DNA from: Xanthostigma xanthostigma | Taxonomy: Eukaryota; Arthropoda; Insecta; Raphidioptera; Raphidiidae | Length of the DNA stretch: 64,000 bases | NCBI GenBank assembly: GCA_963575645.1 | Contig: OY754466.1 | Span: forward strand, 7,976,001 to 8,040,000 | Direction: 5' to 3' | Shown: positions 50,195 through 59,587 of the stretch, piece after piece | Layout: the number at the start of each line of letters is the position of its first letter | Numbering within the stretch: the stretch's first letter is position 1 | Made by a program: the position numbers and the translations under genes | Notes under the pieces: model-generated | The model's database searches: none | What the model was told of the DNA's origin: nothing | Seen by the model: only the letters and a program-made list of their open reading frames with translations

Positions 50195-51016
50195 TGTTTA
50201 ACAATCCTCGTGGATGACCGCTGATCAAGTTATCGGTCCGGTATCTTCGCGGTCACTATCTCGCTAAACACTGGGATGGCACGTCGTTAAATCTGAAATA
50301 CATATTGATTTTTAAATATTTTGCTTCATTTTAATTTTATAATAGCTCTGAAATTAATTTTAGTACCCACATTTTGGTTTTGCGTCTACAAACAGCGTTT
50401 TTATAGTTTTATAGCGGCCCGGTTTCACCCGGGTGCGATAGAATAATTCGTTTGCGCCCCGGCGTCTGAAATAATAGCTTTGAGCAAATTCTACCAGATT
50501 TGCTTCTAAGCGAATTCTATCAGATGTCGCAACGTGTTACTAAAACAGTTTTTTTTTTGACAAATTTTGTACAAAATATAAAAACAGTTAAAAACTATCC
50601 TATTGTGTAAGTTGGACCAAGCATTAAGACACATTTATAAAATTTCATTAAAATCGGTTCAGTGGTTTTGGAGGTTAGCGCGGACGAACATCGTGACACG
50701 AGATTAGTCTAGCCAGAGTAAGTGAGAACTGGGTAAGCGAGAAAACTCTCCAAGTGAGAGTAATTGCCAGGTACTGTCTTTGTAACCCTCTAAAACCTCT
50801 TTAAGTGAGAAAGAGAAACCTCTAGAAGAGGAATACGTTTTTCACTCATGGACCTCTATACTGCGATTTTTCACTCATGGACCTCTATACTGCGATAATA
50901 GCTCCACGGAATTTAAGAATGAGTCAAACAGCAGAACTTACATTGTTTTGTATAGTTTTTTATAAGTGAGAAAGACCACTCCTGTACCTCTAAGCTAGAA
51001 AAGTAAAAAATATTTG
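50195..51016. repeat. Dispersed repeat shared with 11126; rest unassigned
   Basis: About 50450-50703 matches 11126-11345 (GCGTCTGAAATAATAGCTTT, AATTCTATCAGATGTCG, GGTTAGCGCGGAC). It begins just after GGTTTCACCCGGGTGCGA at 50421. TTTTTCACTCATGGACCTCT is duplicated in tandem at 50839 and 50869. No gene is seen. Confidence 0.65.
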
Positions 51017-51165
51017 CATTGAGCGCTTTGTTCCACATTTTCGTACATCGAGCGCCCCACGCTTTTTTCACAATAATACTAGTATTTTTTATTCATTATT
51101 GTTTTAAGCATATTTTAAAAAAAACATTTTTTAAACTATATTTATTTTTCACTTTTTAGTTTGAT
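51017..51165 (-). repeat. Composite repeat E, fragment
   Basis: GAGCGCTTTGTTCCACATTT, TCGTACATCGAGCGCCCCAC and TATTTTTCACTTTTTAGTTTG match the hairpin region of the copy at 62036. The 157-bp array is missing. Confidence 0.85.
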
Positions 51166-51201
51166 TTATTGTCAAAAATTTGCCGAAAAAAAAAACAATT
51201 T

Positions 51202-51310
51202 TTTTTTTCGTCGTTGACGGGCTTAGGATTAGAACCCACGACCCGTGATTCCGAGAGTTGACGTCAGCGAAGACCCGTGCCTTAGACAGCACGGCTAACC
51301 ACTGTAGTTA
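51202..51310 (-). pseudogene. tRNA-like sequence
   Basis: The minus strand has GTGGTTAGCCGTGCTGTCTA, box A-like, and CGTGGGTTCTAATCCTAAG, box B-like, about 60 bp apart, longer than in a normal tRNA. A T/A-rich run follows. It may be the head of a tRNA-derived SINE. The parent tRNA is unclear. Confidence 0.4.
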
Positions 51311-51549
51311 CAGTGCTGGCATATTATACTACAGTAATAAGCCACTTGGTGTAGTCTAAACGAAAACATACATACATACATACAAACTTACAAGGGAAGT
51401 TAATATAAAGCGTGTAAAAAGAGATCGCCGTCCCTTGAACTTTATCCAGGTTGGACTGTATATAGATTTTATGTGTTTCGCAGTTGTAATCAGTTATTAT
51501 TGATGCGACACGACTCATGCCCACTGATCTGTTAAATCAATTTATAATA

Positions 51550-52536
51550 CAGTTAAACCTCGATAAGTTAAAGTTCAAGGGAAACGTTGAAAAAAATTAA
51601 GTTATCGAGTTTATTACTTATTGAGACTTGAAGTTAAGAGGTTTTGGAAGTTCATTTCTCCTTGAACCACTTTTCACAGCTTCGATTGTTCTTAATTTGT
51701 CAGAATATGTTAGTGTGTTGAATTTACGCTTCATTTTATCACTCGTTAATTAATATTTCATGCGCACAGCAATACGTAAAGCGATTTAGTGAAAAACTGA
51801 AGTGAAAATTAATAAAGTTCGTGGCAAAACCTTTTGTCTGCATACTTATTCACGATGACTCACTAATAATACTTGGAGGTCACCAAAATATTTTAAGTTA
51901 TCGAGGACCTACGCTCAAAATATTTAAGTTACCGAGATTTTGTGTTTTAAGTAGTGATGTGCCGGAGAAGAAAGATCCGTATCCGTTAGTTTTTGGCGGA
52001 TCTTTTACCTTATTAATTTTCAATTCATAGATGAAATTTTATATACATATATAGGTGATTACGTAATAATGAAAAACTGTTACATTCCATTCAGATTATT
52101 TTTTATTTTTTTAAATCGTATTTGGCACCTTTATATTGCAAACATTTATCGTAGTGAGTACCATACCAATAGTACATAACTCAAAGGTACTAAAAAACTA
52201 TCTTTATAATGAGATATTGCACTACGATCTTTGGAAAGAGACTATCTGTTACGAGAGTTAACTCTTAAAGAGGTCAATAACTTTTTCCCATAACAGATAG
52301 TCTCTTTCCAAAGGTCGATGTGCAATATTTACCGCCGCGTACTCTAAGAAAGTTAAGATCCGTATCCGCGGAACTTGAAACCAAATATCCGTATTCAGAT
52401 CCGTATCCGCGGATATCCATTTTTAACGATCCGGCACATCACTAGTTTTAAGTAATGGAGGTTTTAGGCTTTGAGGGGAAGGGAATTCAAAAAATGTTTA
52501 AGTTACAGAGGTTTTTAACTTATCGATGTTCTACTG
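51550..52536. mobile_element. Pogo-like TA element with a hAT inside
   Basis: The ends CAGTTAAACCTCGATAAGTT and AACTTATCGATGTTCTACTG are inverted and flanked by TA (51548 and 52537). The sequence AAGTTAT/CGAGGTTTT recurs in the subterminal parts. Such CAGT.RAACCTCGATAA ends are typical of the pogo/Tigger branch of Tc1/mariner. A 493-bp hAT splits it. Without that insert it is about 486 bp and non-coding. Confidence 0.85.
51952..52444. mobile_element. hAT MITE (493 bp), TAGTGATGTGCCGGA family
   Basis: TAGTGATGTGCCGGA begins it and TCCGGCACATCACTA ends it (TCCGG is part of GATCCGG). GTTTTAAG flanks both sides (51944-51951 and 52445-52452), a perfect 8-bp duplication. TCCGCGGATACGGAT motifs lie near one end, and an internal hairpin AAAGAGACTATCTGTTA / TAACAGATAGTCTCTTT lies at 52230-52312. 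Confidence 0.95.
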
Positions 52537-53074
52537 TATCTCTTTCTATAGATAAAGAAGTGTGACTGTCACACAGGTGTATGAAGAATGATAAGTACTG
52601 TTCAAAATTATCAAATTTTGATGCATGGGCCGACCCTATTGGCAAACATTTTACATATTTGTTCTGTTCCTGTTGTCTTTACCTTGTTGCGTCGGGGTCT
52701 GGATGCAAACTAAAGTATCGTTTGACACGCTGTAATTTAATTACAAATAGTAATAATAATAAATTAACATACCAAAGTCAAGGTCGGCCGCCGGCTATCT
52801 TTGTGTATTGCATGCACAGTGCACACACACACATCGAGACATTATCGAGAGTCTAACGGCTACTATAGTCACAATGTTGCCAGATTGAGGATAACATTAC
52901 TAAATCTAAAAACTTTACTGCTTGCTACTAGTGATAAGCGAAACTGTTATTTTTGATAACAGGTACTGTTATTTGAAAATCACAAGTTACCGGTAACTGT
53001 TAAAAAATAACAGTATGTTATCGGCAACTATAGGAGTTAATATTTCCTTTTATGATCTTTATCTATATACAGTG
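52537..53074. other. Unassigned; possible fragment of another hAT
   Basis: TAGTGATAAGCGAAACTGTT at 52929 followed by repeated TTATTTTTGATAACAG / TAACTGTTAAAAAATAACAG sequences suggests a small hAT-like or foldback piece without a clear right end. The open frame at 52581-52856 matches nothing known. Confidence 0.35.
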
Positions 53075-53610
53075 TAGTGATGTGCCGGATCGTTAAAAAT
53101 GTATATCCGCGGATACGGATCTGAATACGGATTTTTGGTTTCAAGATCCGCGGATACGGATCTTAACTTTCTTAGAGTACGCAGCGGTAAATATTGCACA
53201 TCGACCTTTGGAAAGAGACTATCGTATGGGAAAAAGTTATTGACCTCTTTAAGAGTTAACTCTTATAACAGATTGTCTCTTTCCAAAGATCGATGAGCAA
53301 TATCTCGTTATAAAAATAGTTTTTTTAGTATCTTTGAGTTATGTACTATTGGTATGGTACTCACTACGATAAATGTTTGCAATATAAAGGTGCCAAATAC
53401 GATTTAACAAAAAAATAAAAAATAATTTGAATGGAATTTAACAGTTTTTCTTTATTACCTAATCACCTATATATATGAAATTTCATCTATGAATTGAAAT
53501 ATAATATGGTAAAAGATCTGTAAAAGATCCGCACAAAAACTAACGGATACGGATACGGATCTTTCTTCTTCCTCGGATATCCGCGGATACGGATATCCGG
53601 CACATCACTA
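53075..53610. mobile_element. hAT MITE (536 bp), second copy, opposite orientation
   Basis: Same ends TAGTGATGTGCCGGA / TCCGGCACATCACTA as the copy at 51952, body inverted relative to it. ATACAGTG flanks both sides (53067-53074 and 53611-53618), a perfect 8-bp duplication. The short open frame at 53099 is inside the repeated TCCGCGGATACGGAT region. Confidence 0.95.
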
Positions 53611-53618
53611 ATACAGTG

Positions 53619-53756
53619 TCAAGTTGTTATTGCTATTTTAGTTTTGTTGAGTTGCGAGTTTGTAGTTTTTCAACAGACTGCACAAGCGCAAGCCCGCACT
53701 CGCATGTAACTTCCGAGCCTTTTAGATTCGTGGCGCGTATTATACTACACGGTCTA
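53619..53756. mobile_element. TIR MITE fragment (18731 family)
   Basis: TCAAGTTGTTATTGCTATTT to GATTCGTGGCGCGTATTATA matches the right part of 18731-19065. The left half is absent; the hAT copy sits directly at its left edge. Confidence 0.85.
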
Positions 53757-54103
53757 TTTCCGACATAGTAACAAGCGACAACACTATAACAGGTAATAAA
53801 TAACTAACAGGTAACTAAACAAGAGGTAATTGGCAATAGTAAACAGATAAACAAGGAATGTACTCAAAAATATATGACTAGTAAATATATCAGGTAGCAT
53901 TAAATATCAAATAACGGGTTAACGATTAACGAGTAAGAGATATACATACTTGAATTTTGATGAAGGGCAAAAAGAAGAGAGGCCACAAATTACAGGTAAT
54001 ACTTAGGTACAAAGTAACAGGTACCAAAATTAATTATTCACTATTCTCACGCTGATGAAACCATTCATTTGAAGACGTCATCAACAACATGAAAATAGAT
54101 TTA
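53757..54103. other. Unassigned, purine-rich
   Basis: Repeated AACAGGTAA(T)TA-type motifs occur between 53785 and 53860. Nothing else is seen. Confidence 0.35.
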
Positions 54104-54111
54104 CAGTTTAT

Positions 54112-54669
54112 TAGTGTCCGACCGAAGGTCGATTTCTAGTCGAAGCCGATTAATCGGATATCGCCACAACCTTCGACCGAAGCCGAAGACTTAAAAACCC
54201 TAAGAAATTCAGTTTAAATTGGCTATGACTGCTACAAGCTACAATTAATAATTTAAATGATTTTAAAACTTTTGACGTGATAACGTTTTATAAATTGATG
54301 AATCACGTCAATATAAAAAGATGAAACACCGGCTGCATGCACGAAAAAGTGTAACGTTCCGCCTGACCCTGTGCGTGATTATTAAATATGATATTCGAGC
54401 GGAATACGTTATCACATAAAACTATCGTCCGTAAATCGACTTTACAGACAACCAATTTTTTTTAATTTAAGGTTTACAGTGACTATGTAACATAAAAAAG
54501 GTAATTTTAATCGTCTTTAGAAGTCGCCAAGTCCATCGCGCTTTCGCTCATTCGTAACAGTTCGTTCAATTTCGGCGCTTGTTAGAAACCTTCGGCTTCG
54601 GCCAAAACTTCAGCCCATTTTGGCCGAAGTCGAAGGTCTCGCCGAAGCTGAAGCTTCAGTCGGACACTA
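54112..54669. mobile_element. hAT element (TAGTGTCCGACCGAAG ends) split by element A
   Basis: The left end TAGTGTCCGACCGAAG and right end CTTCAGTCGGACACTA are inverted. The flanks CAGTTTAT and CCGTTTAT match at 7 of 8. CCGAAGC/GGCCGAAG repeats fill the subterminal parts. Element A copy 6 is inserted at 54271. Related fragments occur near 6062 and 61075. Confidence 0.88.
54271..54463 (+). mobile_element. Element A, copy 6 (short form)
   Basis: TTTGACGTGATAACGTTTTA to GACAACCAATTTTT, with ACCGGCTGCATGCACG and CGCCTGACCCTGTGCGTG. It is the plus-strand counterpart of copy 4 at 48335. It lies inside the hAT at 54112. Confidence 0.88.
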
Positions 54670-54712
54670 CCGTTTATTATTAAAATCTATATATAAATAT
54701 GTGTTAGCGATT

Positions 54713-54824
54713 TCAGTATGTTAATTCGCACACGTGATGAAACATACATCATTTTAACGAGGGAAAGTGCACAATGTATATGTTTCATCAAGATGTGTAC
54801 GAATTAACACAGGCGAAATCGATT
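54713..54824. mobile_element. Foldback MITE, family of TTAATTCGCACAC
   Basis: GTATGTTAATTCGCACAC and GTGATGAAACATA on the left pair with TATGTTTCATCAAGATGTGT and ACGAATTAACACA on the right. The element at 57545 shares this core. Confidence 0.75.
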
Positions 54825-54990
54825 CAGGAGAAATCCCCATGAGAACTGCAATAACGTTCAATCTTAAAAATTTATTGAATTAAGGTCGAATTTCGACGAC
54901 TCGGCGACCACTAGTATTAATAAAAGAATTTGGTAGAGGACATGTTTCTTTAATTTCAAGTCGGTTTCTGCATTAAAATTATTTTAGTGC

Positions 54991-55134
54991 ACATATTAGA
55001 AATCGTGTCCATCGATACAATTATTAATAAGAATCGCAGGATTGTGGACAAAAAGTTCTTTATTCAATTTATAGACGAAACGTCGTACATTGAATAAAGA
55101 ACTTTTTGTCCACAATCCTGCGATTCTTATTAAT
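54991..55134. mobile_element. Palindromic retroelement-like insertion, 14-bp direct repeats
   Basis: AATTATTTTAGTGC occurs exactly at 54977-54990 and 55135-55148, bounding a 144-bp insert. From about 55018 the insert is a perfect 50-bp inverted repeat (GAATCGCAGGATTGTGGAC, AAAAAGTTCTTTATTCAAT) around ATAGACGAAACGTCGTAC. The layout copies that of the inserts at 20435 and 24771, but the sequence is of a different family. Confidence 0.75.
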
Positions 55135-55148
55135 AATTATTTTAGTGC

Positions 55149-55830
55149 TTTTATCATTTATCAGTTGGTACTCGTTTTGATGCACATATTAACGAGAGAA
55201 CCTGTAAATGAATTTCCCTAAACTTCCTGTTTGTCAATAAAAGCGCTCACGGAAGATAAAAGTTCCTCCGAAGCTGCAATATTACTTCCGGCTCTCGCAT
55301 ATATAACATCCGTCGCTGCTCGTTTGTTTCTCTTTTGCTCTACCAACTGTCGCAGCAGCGTAGCCACTACTAGATAACAAAAAAAAATGTTATATAAACT
55401 CGAAACTTTGCAATGTATTTTGAAATGAAAAATAAATAAAAAACAACTTGTTTTTCACATAAATTTAGTTCGGTGAAAATAACTTCTTTATCAAACAACT
55501 CGAAAGTAAATGCATCTAAAAGTTCTTTGGTAATTCGCGTATAGTTACACTTGACACTTTCACGTTTTGTAATCTGGGGGATTATAGGTCTTCAGACGTT
55601 AATCAAAGATTTGGATTATAGGTCTTCTTTTTAGGGTTTTGTACTCCAAAAGGAACCGTAATTATCATTGTTCTCCATTATTTTGTCTGTCTGTCATAGT
55701 GCTCCAATAGTGAAATTGACATGCTGTGTTGATGATCCAAAATCAAACGAATCCTATTTTTTTGAGGTTTCCCGTGCATTGAAAAGAGAATAATAAAACA
55801 TTTTTCGAAGATAGCCATTTGTGGTATCCC
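55149..55830. other. Unassigned
   Basis: TTGGATTATAGGTCTTC repeats at about 55580 and 55611. Otherwise no recognisable feature. Confidence 0.35.
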
Positions 55831-55834
55831 TTAA

Positions 55835-56254
55835 GAGTATTCGTCCCTGCAAATACCCCCTGCACCCTTCATCATCAAATCTTTTCCCCTCGCCTAAAAC
55901 GGTTCGCGCTCTCCCGACGCTATTTTTAAAGCTAGAGGGTTCTGGTAAACTCCAAATGAAAGACAAAGAATCAGACTACAGATCCTTCAGGCGAATTTTT
56001 TGAAAAACAGTTTCGCCTACGTGTGAAACATTACGTAACTTATTATTTTTTTCAAAAGGTTGTAAGTTTTTTCAGGAATTTTTTTTCAAAAAATTCGCCT
56101 GAAGGATCTGTAGTCTGATTCTTTGTCTTTCATTTGGCGTTTACCAGAACCCTCTAGCTTTAAAAATAGCGTCGGGAGAGCGCGAACCGTTATTAGGCGA
56201 GGGGAAAAGACTTGAGATGAAGGGTGCAGGGGGTATTTGCAGGGACGAATACTC
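55835..56254. mobile_element. TTAA-flanked foldback (420 bp)
   Basis: TTAA lies at 55831-55834 and 56255-56258. GAGTATTCGTCCCTGCAAAT starts arms of about 190 bp with few mismatches around a 45-bp centre. One arm recurs at 35873-36077. The two open frames on opposite strands encode the same peptide (SIRPCKYPLHPSS, then ALPTLFLKLEGSGK) because of the symmetry; I do not recognise it as a protein family. Confidence 0.88.
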
Positions 56255-56258
56255 TTAA

Positions 56259-56956
56259 TAGATCTTATCGTGTAGAAGATTTTCCGTAGCGTCATAGATT
56301 TAACGGCGGACAAGCATAAGAGAACCTTAGACAATGAATTACATCTATGAGAAAAAAACCTTGATAACTCAAAATGGATGACGCAATGGAATGAGTTTAG
56401 AACTCTAAAGAAGTTTCACTTCTCCGTGAACTTAAGTGGATTGATGCTCAAATTTGTTTTTAATCGAAAATGGTGACGAAGGGAAGGAGATCGCAAAGCG
56501 ATTCATTATTGTGTCATATTTCAAAACTATTTGAGTCAGTAACAATAAATTTGATGAATATCTGCAAGTGTCCTTTGTGTTAAGCGGAATTGATACTTCA
56601 CAATTTATTTATTTTTTTGGCCGATTTTTTTACCGTCATGTTATCTTTATGAATCCGTCATATAAATTACTTTGGACATCCGTGTTTTAAACTTTCGAAA
56701 GTTTTACAACCCATAGTTTGCAAAGTAAGCTTATTCCGACGCTATTTGATTTTATTTGGCAGGTGATTTATTTTTCGCGTGCCGAGAAGCAGGCAGATAT
56801 TTTGCATCTCTTATATTTTACCCTATAGTCTTTCCCGTCAGCAGATATAGTTATCACGTGAACGGCACATGCTGGCTAGGGATGCACAAAGTGTATATGG
56901 TTTTTTTTGATGTGTTGAGTTTCAAGCAGAGATACATAAATTATCATCATATCATA
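56259..56956. other. Unassigned
   Basis: AT-rich sequence with no recognisable gene or element. The frame at 56756-56968 matches nothing I know. Confidence 0.35.
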
Positions 56957-56958
56957 TA

Positions 56959-57531
56959 CAGTATGTAAACACGTAAGGTGCACATAGGGAAATTAACATG
57001 GGAAAAAATACTTGGATCAGAGTTAGCCATGACTGCATTAATTGTTATTTCTATTGAATTATCGTGGTAATCTTGAGGATTTCTATTTTATTTTGATTTA
57101 TTTTTATTTTACTTGGCTTTTATAATAATAAAAAGCTCTTATAAATCATTATTTTAATTTTTTTGTACAAAAATAAAACAAAAACACAACTCCATCTGTT
57201 TGGAAACATTTCATTAAAAAATTGTCTGACTGGTATGACGTATGCGCGTTGGTAAATCATTGACCCAATGTCTTTAGGTTCAACACGAATAGGCGGAGAT
57301 ATTTGATCTCGCACCGTATTTAAATATTTTTGGGAATTTATTGTCCCATTAATAAAAAAAAGTCCGATTATGTTGTAATCATTTGAATATTTTCTTCGGT
57401 AGTATACACATTCATTTTGCAAAAGAATATTATCTGTCAAATTGAAAAACAAGGTTTCAAGGCTCACTCTGATCCAGTCATTTTTTCCCAATGTTAATTT
57501 CCCTATGTGCACCTTACGTGTTTACATACTG
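56959..57531 (-). mobile_element. TA-flanked TIR element (Tc1/mariner type), full length 573 bp
   Basis: CAGTATGTAAACACGTAAGG and CCTTACGTGTTTACATACTG are perfect ends, flanked by TA (56957 and 57532). The inverted repeats continue through GTGCACATAGGGAAATTAAC to TTTTTTCCCA, about 55 bp. A minus-strand frame (57120-57512) contains VRQFFNEMFPNRW, resembling the segment of mariner-type transposases before WIGRRGP. It is probably a vestige in an internally deleted element. The truncated sister copy is at 22972. Confidence 0.9.
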
Positions 57532-57544
57532 TATATAAATATTG

Positions 57545-57715
57545 AAGGAAAAAAGTTGTGATACCGATTTGAGTATGTTAATTAGCACACATCGTGATGA
57601 AACATATTGTGCACTTCCTCGCATTAAAACGAAGAGAACGATGTATGTTTCATCAAAATGTGTGCGAATTAACACATTTAAGTCGGTACCACAATTTTTT
57701 TCCTTCCCTTATTTA
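57545..57715. mobile_element. Foldback MITE
   Basis: AAGGAAAAAAGTTGTGATAC / GTACCACAATTTTTTTCCTT form the ends; GTATGTTAATTAGCACAC and ATGAAACAT pair with ATGTTTCATC and GTGCGAATTAACACA further in. It shares its core with 54713-54824. Confidence 0.8.
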
Positions 57716-59233
57716 TTATATGATATCGGCTCATTGCGGATAGACTAATAGAGTATAGAAGTGACAGTGATTAAAATTAAATATAAAACTGTGTTATAAT
57801 GAAAGTTTATTGTTTAAAATATCGTTTAGAATTATTATTTTTATTAAATAAGTGCGTTAAATATATATTAAAATAAATAAATAAAATCACGATTTTTAAC
57901 CTATGTGTCACGTGACTTCAAACACCAATTGACGTCATTAATCATGCATTCATAGACAAGGAACAATACGTGCATATACCTATCTTCTTTGGTTATACCT
58001 GTATGTTCTCTGGTACCCGCTTGCTTAGTGTTTACAGATTGCCTACTGTGACGTAGGCAATCAGTAAATATGGCTGTCAAGGTCAATTGACGTTTTGGCG
58101 CAGAATTTAAAGTCAAAATAAAAAACAACTAATAATGAGTCAAATCTGTCATATTTATGAGAAAATATATTTTTTACGGGTACATATACCTTTATTCTTT
58201 AATTTTAAATACTTTTTGAAATTTTGTCAATAACCCTATTGCCATCGGATAGGTTCAGCGGAAAAGGATAATTATTGATTTATAATTTTAATGAGCAATC
58301 GATAATATTTTGGTAAATTTAAGAACGACGAAACATTTGTTGTATTGTGGGTCAGTGGGTCATGTTGACCCGAATATAATGACGGTACTTCTGTTACCTC
58401 GTCGTTAACACATTGATAAGTCAACTCACAGTATATGTATACGATGTTTCGGTGGACGTTTCAAGGCCATAGTCGTATATTTTAATTGGACAATTTACCG
58501 TTTATGAAATAAAGTTGTTTGACATCAAAATTTTTATATCATTGCTTATTTTTACCATTTTAGTCGCTTGTTTAAGCAGTAAAATACTTATTTTGAAACT
58601 ATTTGTTTTATATAATCATAATTGGAATATTGAGTATGGAATTTTTGTTCCCTATAATTACCTAACAGCCCTATTTTTTCGAACCGGGACAGAAACGATA
58701 ATGGCGCCCTCTCTAGCGTTTGAGATAAATTACTTAACACTTTGACGGACAAACCGGCTTAGACCGTCATAAACAAAACTTCAAAAGTTTGACACGGCGG
58801 CTGAAGCCGTCGTATACTACGTAACGTTTTATAGCCAGACGGGTGTAGCAGTCTATTTTCCAGTGTAGAATACATACCCTGTGTGTTCTATGTCAAGGCA
58901 ATATTGTCACAACATAACAACTTTTAAAAGTAATTCAAACATATGAAAAAATTTAAAAACTATAGTGTCAAAATTGAAACAAAACTGAATTTTTAAGTGT
59001 CCGTCCAAGTGTTAAAAAACTCACTAATATGTAATGGTGTGCAATTTTCCTGAACGGGATAATAAGAACCCTTTAATAAATTTGCACTCTTTATAGTTTA
59101 TTATCTATTACCATATTATATTATGATTATGGCGCCCCCTGAAACTGCCACCCGGGGCGGTTGCCACGGTTTACCTCCCCCATATCCGGGGCTGATACCT
59201 GAAACAAAATACGGTTGTATTTATATATCAAAA
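57716..59233. other. No recognised gene
   Basis: CAATTGACGTCATTA at 57926 and GGTCAATTGACGTTTTGGCG at 58080 may be the remains of an element related to 14400-14460 (GTCACGTGACTTGGCGTTTT). The other open frames are hydrophobic low-complexity stretches. Confidence 0.35.
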
Positions 59234-59587
59234 CTTAGCGGCACCGCTCGGGTTCACCCGGGTGCAAAAGAATGAATGGGCGGAGGGACATGAGTAGGTA
59301 CTTCGTTTACCGAGATGGATGTTGTGTCCAAATTTCATGATGATCGGAATTAACGTTCAAAAGTTTTTGTCGTACGGGCAAATTTTAAGTTATATTTTGC
59401 AACATTTTTCATTGATGCTCCGCTCCTATTGGTCGTAGCGTGATATTATATTGTAGCCTATCTTCCTTGATAAATAGGCTATCCAACAAATTTTTCAATT
59501 CGAACCAGTAGTTCCTAAGATTAGCGCGTTCAACCAACCAAACAAACAAACTCTTCAGCCTTATATTATATTATTAGTAGGTATAGA
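59234..59587 (-). mobile_element. Helitron, main family, short copy without tRNA module
   Basis: On the minus strand it starts TC at 59587 and ends near CTAAG (59234-59238), a mutated CTAG. GAACCAGTAGTTCCTAAGAT, TAGGAGCGGAGCATC (as complement) and TTTGGACACAACATCC mark the family. The middle section with the tRNA piece is deleted. Confidence 0.85.

Noticed and set aside
52230..52312. Short hairpin considered as a microRNA precursor
   Set aside because: It is an internal inverted repeat of a hAT MITE present twice in the window. No small-RNA evidence can be seen from sequence.
55821..56334. A conserved protein repeated on both strands (SIRPCKYPLHPSS)
   Set aside because: The two frames are the complementary arms of a TTAA-flanked foldback, so the shared peptide is forced by symmetry.
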